Source: Actinoplanes cyaneus (GTDB taxonomy: Bacteria; Actinomycetota; Actinomycetes; Mycobacteriales; Micromonosporaceae). From it: a stretch of DNA of 64,000 bases. The notes under the pieces are model-generated. The model worked only from the letters and a program-made list of their open reading frames with translations, was not told where the DNA came from and searched no databases. Shown here in pieces: positions 33,657 through 41,731 of the stretch (positions are counted from its first letter, which is position 1; each line of letters opens with the position of its first letter). Where the stretch lies: assembly GCF_016862095.1 (NCBI RefSeq), contig NZ_BOMH01000007.1, positions 1 to 64,000 on the forward strand, read 5' to 3'. A program made the position numbers and the translations under genes.

Positions 33657-35000
33657 TCAGGGGCCGCGGAGGATCGGCCGCGGCCCGGGACGGCCGGGCA
33701 GCTGGCGGTGCACCGGATTGGTGCGGAACATGCGATTGCGGGAGCGCTCGAGGATGACTCCCAGGTCGGCGTCGAACGACTGGGGGCTGAGGATCGCGCT
33801 GCGGAACGTGTTGTCCAGCCGGGCGTTCATCCGGCGCCCGAACACCTGGCCCAGCGCCGCCATCAGCTGACCCAGGTGGGTGTGGGTCTGCTCGTCGTCG
33901 TGGCCGGCCGGCACGAGCACGGCCGCCGCCGACGCCTGCTCCTCGGCGTTTACCTCGTCGAACCTGGCCAGGGCGGTCCGGTGGCGGGTCAGGCCGGTCA
34001 CCCACAGGTCCACCAGGAGGACCACGATCCGGACGGCGTCGTCCTCCTGACCCTGTTGTTCCCGTAGGCCGTTCAGATCGGTCACCAGCGCCTGGAACTG
34101 GTGCTCCAGCGCCACCTGCCGGGCCCGGTCGGCGATCGGCGCGTCCAGGTCGGGACGGAACGGCGCCCAGTGCTCGGGCAGCTCACCGTAGAACCGGGAC
34201 TCCCGCTCGACGCCGGGCAGGAGGTGACCGCCGAGGTCGGCGCGGGACAGCGCCGCGACGACGAACTCCACCTGATCCGCCGGCCCGGTGTCCGGCAGCG
34301 GCGACGTGGTCGTGTCGTGGAACGCGCTCCGGACCTGGTCGAACGGCAGGGTGCTCGGGTATCGCGGCAACTGCCGTTCAGCGTCGTGTGCCTCCACGAT
34401 CTGCTGGGCCAGCCGGGTCAGCAGCTCCAGATAGTCGTCCCGGTAGCGCTGGAGCCGGATGATCTGCCGCAGCCCGTTCCGGCCGTACACGTCCGGCATG
34501 CCGTGGTTCAGGTACTGGCGGGCTTCGATCACGGCGGGGAGCCGGCGCGGTGGCAGCCAGAGCAGGGGGATCAGTGGCGGCGACTCCACCACCGGCTCGC
34601 CCACCTCGAGGGCGCTCAACCTGTCCGCGAAGATCGTCCACTCCCGGCCGCACGGCTCGCTGAGCAGGTAACGGGGAGAGATCAAGGCGACGAAGGCGCG
34701 ACAGTTGCCGAGGGCACCCATCAGGGTGCGCGCCCAGGCCTCACCGACCTGCATCTCCACATCGAGGAAACCGACGACCGCGTTGGTCGGCAGTCCCGCG
34801 TACGTGCGGACCTCGGCGGAAAGGTCGTTGAAGAACTGTTTGACCGATTCCCGGTCGTCCCCGCGCGCGTAGCTGAGAAAAAAGTAGTAATCCGGCAAGC
34901 GGGTGCTCCCAGTCGTGGCGACACCGGGTGACGGTGACGGTCGTAGATGCGCCAGAGCGGTCGACGGCAGGTCGCTCACGAGGAGTATATAGGCGGTCAC
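33657..35000 (-). CDS. fxsC: TIR-like protein FxsC (copy 2)
   Basis: A 447-residue frame from GTG 35000; GTG 34979 or a later codon nearer LPDYYFFLSYARGDD is possible, because the ribosome-binding site is poor. The TIR-like domain starts at about residue 36. Glu120 in the CGREW motif sits at the position of the TIR catalytic Glu, unlike copy 1, which has Arg there. The C-terminal FxsC domain follows (VEFVVAALSRADLGGHLLPG, IVVLLVDLWVTGLTRHRTA). Forms an operon with T2. Confidence 0.87.
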   Translation of the reverse strand: MTAYILLVSDLPSTALAHLRPSPSPGVATTGSTRLPDYYFFLSYARGDDRESVKQFFNDLSAEVRTYAGLPTNAVVGFLDVEMQVGEAWARTLMGALGNCRAFVALISPRYLLSEPCGREWTIFADRLSALEVGEPVVESPPLIPLLWLPPRRLPAVIEARQYLNHGMPDVYGRNGLRQIIRLQRYRDDYLELLTRLAQQIVEAHDAERQLPRYPSTLPFDQVRSAFHDTTTSPLPDTGPADQVEFVVAALSRADLGGHLLPGVERESRFYGELPEHWAPFRPDLDAPIADRARQVALEHQFQALVTDLNGLREQQGQEDDAVRIVVLLVDLWVTGLTRHRTALARFDEVNAEEQASAAAVLVPAGHDDEQTHTHLGQLMAALGQVFGRRMNARLDNTFRSAILSPQSFDADLGVILERSRNRMFRTNPVHRQLPGRPGPRPILRGP

Positions 35001-35072
35001 CTAACTCGCACATGCCCGAAACCCGGTCCACCGTGGCCGGAAGGCCGGCGGACCGGGTCACGCGAGGTCGCC

Positions 35073-35765
35073 TCAGACCGTGAGGGCCTGCCGCACTCCG
35101 GCCTCGGCGCCGGACCCGCCGTCGCCGGCCGAGGTGACCCGGCCCGCCTCCAGGACGTAATAGCGCCCGGCGGCCCGCAGCGCGAAGCCGACGTGCTGCT
35201 CGACCAGGAGAACCGACATCCCGCCGCGGCCCGCCAGAGCCAGGACGGTCTGCTCGATCTCGGCGACGACCGACGGCTGGATGCCCTCGGTCGGCTCGTC
35301 GAGCAGGAGCAGCCGCGGCCGGGTGATCAGGGCCCGGGCCAGCGCGAGTTGCTGGCGCTGACCGCCGGAGAGCAGGCCGGCCCGCCGCCCGAGCAGCTCC
35401 CTGAGCGCCGGGAACACCTCGAGCGCCTCGGCCGTCGCGGCCTTGCCGTCCTTGCGGCCGTCGGCGACCAGTCGCAGGTTCTCCCACGCGGTCAGGTGCG
35501 GGAAGCTCTGCTGACCCTGCGGGACGTACGCCATGCCGCGCGCCACCCGCTCGTGCGGCGCGAGGCGGGTGATGTCCTCGCCGTCGAGCAGGATCGTGCC
35601 GGACCTGGGCCGGAGCAGGCCCACGGCGGCGCGGAGCAGCGTGCTCTTGCCGGCGCCGTTGTGGCCCAGGATCGCGGCCACCCCGTCGGCCGGGACGTCG
35701 AGCGAGACGCCGTGCAGGACGGTGCTGCGGCCGTACCCGCAATGCAGGTCGTTGATCTGAAGCAT
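35073..35765 (-). CDS. urtE: Urea ABC transporter ATP-binding subunit UrtE
   Basis: A 230-residue LivF-type ATPase: Walker A GHNGAGKST, signature LLSGGQRQQLALARAL, Walker B LLLLDEPTEGIQP. It is the last gene of a leftward five-gene cluster and directly abuts urtD. The GIQP after Walker B is typical of UrtE and separates it from branched-chain amino acid paralogues. Confidence 0.92.
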   Translation of the reverse strand: MLQINDLHCGYGRSTVLHGVSLDVPADGVAAILGHNGAGKSTLLRAAVGLLRPRSGTILLDGEDITRLAPHERVARGMAYVPQGQQSFPHLTAWENLRLVADGRKDGKAATAEALEVFPALRELLGRRAGLLSGGQRQQLALARALITRPRLLLLDEPTEGIQPSVVAEIEQTVLALAGRGGMSVLLVEQHVGFALRAAGRYYVLEAGRVTSAGDGGSGAEAGVRQALTV

Positions 35766-36500
35766 CTAAGCCTCCACGGAGTGGCCGAGATAGACCTCTT
35801 GGACGCGGGGATCGGCCTGGACCTCGGCGACCGTCCCCTCGGACAGGATCCGGCCGGCGTGCATGACCGTGACGGTCCGGGCGAAGCGCCGCAGGAAGTC
35901 CATGTCGTGCTCGATCACCACGACCGTGTGGTCCCTGCTGAGCTCGCCGAGCAACTCGCCGGTCGCGTCGCGCTCCTCGTGGCTCATGCCCGCGACCGGC
36001 TCGTCGAGCAGGAACAGCTTGGCGTCCTGAACCAGGAGCATGCCGATCTCCAGCCACTGTTTCTGCCCGTGCGGCAGGGTCCCGGCGAGCTGGTCGCGGA
36101 CCGCGGTGAGCCGGATCGTCTCGAGCGCGGCCTGCACCCGCGGCGGGATCGACGTGCGGCGGCGCAGCAGGGTGAGCGGGCCGCGGTGCCAGCCGGCCGC
36201 GATGTCCAGGTTCTGCAGGACGGTCAGCTCCTCGAAGACCGTGGAGTTCTGGAACGTCCGGCCGACCCCGAGCCGCGCGATCCGGTGCACCTTGCGGCCG
36301 AGCAGCTCCTGCCCGTCGAAGGTGACCGTCCCGGTGGCCCGGGCCAGGCCGGTGATCGCGTCGACCAGGGTGGTCTTGCCGGCGCCGTTCGGCCCGATGA
36401 TGAACCGGACGTCGCCGGCCGGCACGTCGAGGTCGACACCGCCGACGGCGACGAACCCGTCGAAGACCACCTTCAGATCACGTACGGTCAATCCGGTCAC
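35766..36500 (-). CDS. urtD: Urea ABC transporter ATP-binding subunit UrtD
   Basis: A 244-residue LivG-type ATPase starting at GTG 36500, whose codon overlaps the urtC stop (GTGA). Walker A GPNGAGKTT, signature-region LPHGQKQWLEIGMLL (typical of UrtD), Walker B LFLLDEPVAGMS. Hydrolyses ATP to drive urea import with UrtE at the cytoplasmic face. An open frame extends far upstream but is a shadow of urtC. Confidence 0.92.
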   Translation of the reverse strand: MTGLTVRDLKVVFDGFVAVGGVDLDVPAGDVRFIIGPNGAGKTTLVDAITGLARATGTVTFDGQELLGRKVHRIARLGVGRTFQNSTVFEELTVLQNLDIAAGWHRGPLTLLRRRTSIPPRVQAALETIRLTAVRDQLAGTLPHGQKQWLEIGMLLVQDAKLFLLDEPVAGMSHEERDATGELLGELSRDHTVVVIEHDMDFLRRFARTVTVMHAGRILSEGTVAEVQADPRVQEVYLGHSVEA

Positions 36501-37615
36501 GCCGCGACCTCCTTCTTCGCCGTACGACGCCGGAGCAGCACCGCGAGCGACGCCAGCCCACCGGGCAGGAAGACGACCGGCAGGATGAAGAGCAGGCCTT
36601 CGAAGTACGTCCACGCGGACGGGAGCCGCTCGGAGAGCGCCGTCCGGGCCCAGGCCACCGCGATCGCGCCGAGCGCCGGCCCGACCAGGCCGGCCCGTCC
36701 ACCGACCGCCACCCCGATCACGAACTCGATCGACGGGACCACCCCGATCATCGCCGGCGAGATGATCCCCACCGCCGGGACGAACAGCGCCCCGGCCAGC
36801 CCGGCCATCCCGGCCGCGACGACGTACGCGACCAGCTTGACGTTCGCCGGGTCGTAGCCGAGGAACCGCACCCGCTCCTCGCCGTCCCGGACCGCGACCA
36901 GCAGCTCGCCGTACCGGCTGCGCATCAGCTGCCAGGCGATGCCGAGCACGGCGAGCAGCGCGGCCGCCACGACGAAGTAGACGGTCCGGCGGTTGAGCGG
37001 GTCGTTCAGGTCGTACCCGAAGAAGCCCTGGATGTCGGTGAGGCCGTTGGTGCCTCCCGTGGTGCCCTGCTGCCCGATCAGGAAGATCGCGAGGGCCGCG
37101 CAGAGAGCCTGGGAGAGGATCGCAAAGTACGCCCCGCGCACCCGGCGGCGGAAGATCAGCAGGCCCAGGAGCAGCGCCACCAGCATCGGCAGCAGGACCG
37201 TGGCGGCCAGTGCGAACGCCGGGCTGGCGAACGGCTTCCACCACCAGGGCAGGGTGTCCAGCTGCCCGTACAGCTGCATGAAGTCCGGCAACTGGCCGGG
37301 ACCCGCGTCGGTGAGCTTGAGATGCATCGCCATGGCGTAGCCGCCGAGACCGAAGAAGACGCCCTGGCCGAGAGTGAGCATGCCGCCGCGACCCCAGGCC
37401 AGGCCGATGCCGACCGCGACGATGGCCAGGCAGAGGTACTTCGCCAGCAGCCCCAGCCGGAAGTCGCCGAGCACGACCGGCGCCAGCCCGAACAGTGCCA
37501 CGGCCGCGAGACCGAATCCGATCACGGCGCGCGAGCCGGTGCCCGCCCCGAACCGGCGCGTGGCCGGCTGAATCGTAGGGTCCGGCGCAATCACCGGATC
37601 TTGAAGTGTCGTCAC
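36497..37615 (-). CDS. urtC: Urea ABC transporter permease UrtC
   Basis: A 372-residue LivM-type permease with about nine membrane segments and the family motif WGRGGMLTLGQGVFFGLGGY. The segment LPDFMQLYGQLDTLPWWWKP is characteristic of UrtC. It forms the channel with UrtB. The gene lies 55 bases after urtB. Confidence 0.93.
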   Translation of the reverse strand: MTTLQDPVIAPDPTIQPATRRFGAGTGSRAVIGFGLAAVALFGLAPVVLGDFRLGLLAKYLCLAIVAVGIGLAWGRGGMLTLGQGVFFGLGGYAMAMHLKLTDAGPGQLPDFMQLYGQLDTLPWWWKPFASPAFALAATVLLPMLVALLLGLLIFRRRVRGAYFAILSQALCAALAIFLIGQQGTTGGTNGLTDIQGFFGYDLNDPLNRRTVYFVVAAALLAVLGIAWQLMRSRYGELLVAVRDGEERVRFLGYDPANVKLVAYVVAAGMAGLAGALFVPAVGIISPAMIGVVPSIEFVIGVAVGGRAGLVGPALGAIAVAWARTALSERLPSAWTYFEGLLFILPVVFLPGGLASLAVLLRRRTAKKEVAA

Positions 37616-37670
37616 GCTGAGCCTCCCACGGCGTGCCCTCCTGGCCCTTGCTTCGCTGCGGTGCAGTCGC

Positions 37671-38558
37671 TCACGCGAGGCTCCTTGTCCGGAGGGTGAA
37701 CAGACCCTGCGGGCGCCACTGCAGGAACGCGACGATCACCACGAAGACGATCACGCTGGCGACACTGACCGTGGTGGTGTACTCCACCATGGACTGCACG
37801 ATGCCCAGCGTGAACGCCACGATCACGGTGCCCTTGAGCTGGCCGATGCCGCCCACGACGACGACCAGGAACGCGTTCACGATGAGGTTGGTGCCCATGG
37901 TCGGGCCGATCGGGCCGACCAGGGTGAGCGCCACCCCGGCGATCCCGGCCAGTCCCGAGCCGATGAAGAAGGTCAGCCGGTCGACCCGGCCGGTGGCCAG
38001 CCCGGAGACCGCGGCCAGGTCACGGTTCTGCACGACGGCACGGATCCGGCGGCCCAGCGGCGTGGTCCGCAGGCCCGCGGTCAGGGCTGCGACCGCGACC
38101 AGCGCCAGCACCAGGATGAACACCCGGCTGCTGGAGATCACCAGATCGTCGGTGACGTGGATGCTGCCGGTCAGCGCCGACGGAGCCCTGGTCTGCACGT
38201 TCGGCGCACCGAAGACGTCCCGGAACACCTGTTGCAGGATCAGCGAGACGCCCCAGGTGACCAGCAGCGTGTCCAGCGGGCGGGCGTAGAGCCGGCGGAT
38301 CAGCAGCACCTCGATCAGGACACCCAGCAGCCCGGCCACCACGAAGGCCACCGGCAGGGCGATCAGCAGGGAGAGCCCGGCCCCGCTGAGCACCTTCTGC
38401 AGGACGTAGACGGTGTAGGCGCCGGCCGCGATCAGCTCGCCGTGCGCCATGTTGATCACGTTCATCTGACCGAAGGTCAGCGAGAGTCCGAGAGCGATCA
38501 GCAGGAGGACGGCGCCGATGCTGATCCCGGTGAAGAGCTGACTGAGGACGAGAGTCAC
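37671..38558 (-). CDS. urtB: Urea ABC transporter permease UrtB
   Basis: A 295-residue LivH-type permease starting at GTG 38558 (MTLVLSQLFTGISIG). Motifs: GLSLTFGQMNVINMAHGELI and TFFIGSGLAGIAGVALTLVG. Typical UrtB length for actinobacteria. It is preceded by the substrate-binding protein gene 29 bases away. Confidence 0.93.
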   Translation of the reverse strand: MTLVLSQLFTGISIGAVLLLIALGLSLTFGQMNVINMAHGELIAAGAYTVYVLQKVLSGAGLSLLIALPVAFVVAGLLGVLIEVLLIRRLYARPLDTLLVTWGVSLILQQVFRDVFGAPNVQTRAPSALTGSIHVTDDLVISSSRVFILVLALVAVAALTAGLRTTPLGRRIRAVVQNRDLAAVSGLATGRVDRLTFFIGSGLAGIAGVALTLVGPIGPTMGTNLIVNAFLVVVVGGIGQLKGTVIVAFTLGIVQSMVEYTTTVSVASVIVFVVIVAFLQWRPQGLFTLRTRSLA

Positions 38559-38587
38559 GGTGGGTCCCTTCCAGCGCCTGGTGCGGG

Positions 38588-39844
38588 TCAGGACAACCCG
38601 GTCGCCCAGGGGTAGCCCTTGAGGAACGGGTCCGGCTTGATCGGCTCGCCGGAGTTCCAGACCTCGGTGATCAGGCCGTCGTCGCCGACCTTGCCGATCC
38701 GCGCGGTCTTGAAGATGTGCTGGGTGGCGCCGTCCACGGTGACCTTGCCCTCGGGCGCGTCGTAGGTGATGCCGCCGGCCGCGGAGGCCGCCTTGACCTT
38801 CTCCACCTCGAACGAGCCGGCCTTCTCGACCATGGCCTTCCACAGGTAGACCGAGGTGTACGCGGCCTCCATCGGGTCACTGGTCGGCTTGTCCGCGCCG
38901 TACTTCGCCTTGTACGCCTTGACGAACTTCTCGTTGGCCGCGCCCGGCGTGGTCTGGTAGTAGTTCCACGCGGTGAGCTGGCCGGCGAGGTACTGCGTGC
39001 CGATGCTCTTGACCTCCTCCTCGGCGATCGAGACGGAGACCACCGGCATCGACGCGGCGGTCAGGCCGGCCGACTTGTACTCCTTGAAGAACGCGACGTT
39101 GCTGTCACCGTTGAGCGTGTTGAAGACCGCCGCCGCCCCGGACGCCTTCACCTTGTTGACGATCGTGGAGAACTCGGTGGAGCCCAGCGGCGCATAGTCC
39201 TCGCCCAGCACCTTCATGCCGTTGGCTTCGGCGTACGCCTTGATGATCTTGTTGGCGGTGCGCGGGAAGACGTAGTCCGAGCCGACCAGGTACAACGAGG
39301 TCTTGCCCTGCGCCTTCAGGTAGTCCAGACCCGGCACGATCTGCTGGTTCGTGGTGGCGCCGGTGTAGAAGATGTACGGCGACTGCTCCAGTCCCTCGTA
39401 CTGCACGGGGTAGAAGAGCAGTGACTTGTTCTTCTCGAAGACCGGCTTGACCGCCTTGCGTGACGCCGACGTCCAGCAGCCGAAGACCGCTGCCACCTTG
39501 TCCTGGCTGATCAGCTTCTGCGCCTTCTCGGCGAAGGTCGGCCAGTCCGACCCGCCGTCCTCGCTGACCGGCGCGATCTGCTTGCCGAGCACGCCGCCGG
39601 CCGCGTTGATCTCGTCGATCGCCAGCTTGAGCGAGTCCCGGACGGTCACCTCGCTGATCGCCATCGTGCCGGAGAGCGAGTTGAGCAGGCCGACCTTGAC
39701 GGAGGAGCCGGAGGTGTCGATCGTGGCGCCGGCTCCGGACGTCGTCGCCGAGTCGGTGGTCTTGGCGCCGCAGGCGGTGAGGGTCGCGAAGGCCGCCACG
39801 GCCGCGACAATGGCCGCCGACCGGCGACCGGGAATCCTGAACAT
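38588..39844 (-). CDS. urtA: Urea ABC transporter substrate-binding lipoprotein UrtA
   Basis: A 418-residue protein starting at [11 protein letters not shown], with a lipobox ATLTAC (Cys25). The mature domain shows UrtA hallmarks: [68 protein letters not shown]. It captures urea outside the membrane and delivers it to UrtBC. As first gene it sits downstream of a probable GlnR site. Confidence 0.94.
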   Translation of the reverse strand: MFRIPGRRSAAIVAAVAAFATLTACGAKTTDSATTSGAGATIDTSGSSVKVGLLNSLSGTMAISEVTVRDSLKLAIDEINAAGGVLGKQIAPVSEDGGSDWPTFAEKAQKLISQDKVAAVFGCWTSASRKAVKPVFEKNKSLLFYPVQYEGLEQSPYIFYTGATTNQQIVPGLDYLKAQGKTSLYLVGSDYVFPRTANKIIKAYAEANGMKVLGEDYAPLGSTEFSTIVNKVKASGAAAVFNTLNGDSNVAFFKEYKSAGLTAASMPVVSVSIAEEEVKSIGTQYLAGQLTAWNYYQTTPGAANEKFVKAYKAKYGADKPTSDPMEAAYTSVYLWKAMVEKAGSFEVEKVKAASAAGGITYDAPEGKVTVDGATQHIFKTARIGKVGDDGLITEVWNSGEPIKPDPFLKGYPWATGLS

Positions 39845-39977
39845 GAAGTCTCCTAGCCTTTTCGGCTCGACATTCGCAAAAATGCAAAAGGAATCCATGC
39901 CGCCGGGGTAGCCGGACGTTGCACCGCGCTGACCGGCAACGATGCCGTCCAGGGCAACGCCAGTCTTAGATGTATCG

Positions 39978-40015
39978 ATTTCTGGCCTGTTACCCGCCGC
40001 TTAATGGCGAGTTTC
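39978..40015 (-). promoter_or_regulatory. Candidate GlnR box upstream of urtA
   Basis: On the minus strand the order is GAAAC-n6-TTAAG-n6-GTAAC-n6-GAAAT, four 5-base elements at exact 11-base spacing. The GTAAC-n6-GAAAT pair is very close to the GlnR consensus GTnAC-n6-GAAAC; the outer pair is more degenerate. It ends about 134 bases before the urtA start. GlnR is the actinobacterial nitrogen regulator and commonly controls urea uptake genes. Confidence 0.6.
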
Positions 40016-40091
40016 GATGGACGTCGATCTTGAAAACAAAAAGCCGACCGATAAACAGCTGCCCCGAACGACAGCCGGCCCGCCCACGCCC

Positions 40092-40241
40092 GCACGCCAA
40101 GCCGCCCGCCCCCGCACACCGAGCCCCCGCACGCCGAGCCGCCCGCCCCGCACGCCGAGCCCCCGCGCACCCGCACGCCGAGCCCGCCCGCACGCCTAGC
40201 CCCCGCGCGCTCGCACGCCGAGTGCGCCTGCACGCCGAGCA
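40092..40241. repeat. Irregular array of eight GCACGCCGAGCC-like dodecamers
   Basis: Eight copies of GCACGCCGAGCC with one or two changes are spaced about 17-25 bases apart across this extremely C-rich block, separated by CCCGC-type runs. No gene is supported here. Cytosine is heavily biased to the plus strand. It lies between the GlnR box and the palindrome at 40292. Confidence 0.7.
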
Positions 40242-40291
40242 CGCTCGCGAGGCCGCTGCCACTACAGCATGTGCCGCGACCCGCGCTCCTA

Positions 40292-40342
40292 GCTGGTTCT
40301 CATGGACGTTATGAGGAACGAATAACGTCCATGAGAACCAGC
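40292..40342. repeat. Perfect 21-bp inverted repeat with a 9-base loop
   Basis: The arm at 40292-40312 (GCTGGTTCTCATGGACGTTAT is 21 bases, beginning GCTGGTTCTC) is exactly complementary to 40322-40342, with loop GAGGAACGA. It is notably AT-richer than its surroundings. It lies 62 bases past the 3' end of the leftward gene at 40405, so a terminator role is possible, but there is no U-tract. It could also be a binding site or the remnant of a mobile repeat. Confidence 0.8.
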
Positions 40343-40404
40343 CGGGACCCGGCGCATGCCCGCCCGGCCGGCCCGGTGCATCTCACCCGGACAGTCGGTG
40401 CATC

Positions 40405-41235
40405 TCAGCCGAACAGAAAGTGTGTCCACTCACGAGTCGAGCGGGCGGCCCGAGGCGACCAGCGCAGCACGCCGGCCAGCACCCAGCAGAGCAGCCCGGC
40501 CAGCGCGAACGGCCTGACCAGCATCGACATGTACGGCTCCCAGAGCGCGCTCGGCCCGTCCGGCGGAGTCGGCGCGGGCCAGGGCAGCAGCAGCCCCACC
40601 GTGACCTCGATCGTGCAGAGCAGCAGGAGGACCGTGCCGGTGCGCGCGAGGAACCGGGCCTGGCTCGGCTGCGACCGGCGGCTGAAGCGCAGCGCGACCC
40701 ACCCGCCCAGCAACAGACCGCCGCCCCACCCGATCAGCGCCAGCATCGGGACGAGGGCGGGCTCCGGGCGGTGGAAGATGACGCCGTCGCTGTACACACT
40801 CAGCTCCAGGGAGTCCCGCCGGGCGGTCACCGCGCCCGTCGCCGGATCTTCCCGGGTCTCCCAGCCGCCCTGATCGAGGGCCACCCGCGCTGCCGCGATG
40901 TCCGGCCCTGGCCAGGCCGCATACAGCGACACCCAGCCGGGGTCGTACTCGTCCACTCCGCCGATCAGCTCGCCGACCTGCGGGTCGGCACTGCCGAAGA
41001 TCATGTCGTTCCGGTCGGCCGCGTCCACCGACATCCCGGGGACGAACGCCGCGACGAGCTCCCGCGCCTGTCGATCGCCGGGCAGCGCCGGCGCGCTCCG
41101 CCAGCCGAGCCAGGCTCCGCCCGCGGCCAGCAGCGCGGCGAAGGTCAACGCCACCACGAGCACGGCGATCCACCGTCGCACCCGTGGCCAGAGGTGATGT
41201 CCGACGTGCTGGTCGTCGGTGGCGAGAATCGACAT
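40405..41235 (-). CDS. Membrane protein of unknown function
   Basis: A 276-residue protein with an N-terminal membrane segment (WIAVLVVALTFAALLAAG), an extracytoplasmic domain of about 130 residues, then three more membrane segments near the C-terminus (ALIGWGGGLLLGGWVALRF, VLLLLCTIEVTVGLLLPW, FALAGLLCWVLAGVL). No family was recognised. It starts 9 bases after the tyrosine phosphatase gene in the same direction, so both are likely one transcript. Confidence 0.78.
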   Translation of the reverse strand: MSILATDDQHVGHHLWPRVRRWIAVLVVALTFAALLAAGGAWLGWRSAPALPGDRQARELVAAFVPGMSVDAADRNDMIFGSADPQVGELIGGVDEYDPGWVSLYAAWPGPDIAAARVALDQGGWETREDPATGAVTARRDSLELSVYSDGVIFHRPEPALVPMLALIGWGGGLLLGGWVALRFSRRSQPSQARFLARTGTVLLLLCTIEVTVGLLLPWPAPTPPDGPSALWEPYMSMLVRPFALAGLLCWVLAGVLRWSPRAARSTREWTHFLFG

Positions 41236-41244
41236 GCCGGAACC

Positions 41245-41697
41245 TTAGGGGAGGGCTTCGACGCCGGTGAAGCGGGCGACGAAGCGGCGCTGCCACGGCG
41301 TCTCGACCGCGTGCCGGTGGTAGTGCTCGCGGATCCAGGCGACCGCCTCGGACGGTGGCACGCCGTCGAGCACGGCGAGGCAGGCCAGCGCGGTTCCGGT
41401 CCGTCCCACGCCGCCGAAGCAGGCGATCTCGACCCGCTCACCCTCCGCTCGGCGCAGGGCTTCGAGCAGGACCGATCTCGCGTACGAGGGGTCGGCCGGC
41501 AGCCAGAAGTCCGGCCACTTCACCCAGCGGCTCTCCCACCCGAACTCGGGCGGCGGCGAGCCCAGCAGGTACACCCCGAATCGGGGCGGGTGCCCGGTCG
41601 GCATGGCCGCACGCAGCCCACGGCCGCGGACGAGCCGCCCGGACGGCAACCGCAGCACGCCGGGCGTGTCCGGCTCCCAGCCGGTAAATTCGGTCAC
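41245..41697 (-). CDS. Small protein-tyrosine-phosphatase-like protein
   Basis: A 150-residue protein from GTG 41697 (VTEFTGWEPDTPGV). The CX5R phosphatase signature is CFGGVGRTG (Cys93, Arg99) in the context VEIACFGGVGRTGTALACL. The general-acid Asp is probably in WLPADPSY or KWPDFW. It is close to the dual-specificity phosphatase fold. The substrate is unknown. The frame remains open upstream, but that part is antisense to the MFS gene. Confidence 0.8.
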   Translation of the reverse strand: MTEFTGWEPDTPGVLRLPSGRLVRGRGLRAAMPTGHPPRFGVYLLGSPPPEFGWESRWVKWPDFWLPADPSYARSVLLEALRRAEGERVEIACFGGVGRTGTALACLAVLDGVPPSEAVAWIREHYHRHAVETPWQRRFVARFTGVEALP

Positions 41698-41731
41698 GGT
41701 CCAGGATGCTATTCCGTAAGGTGCACGCCTT

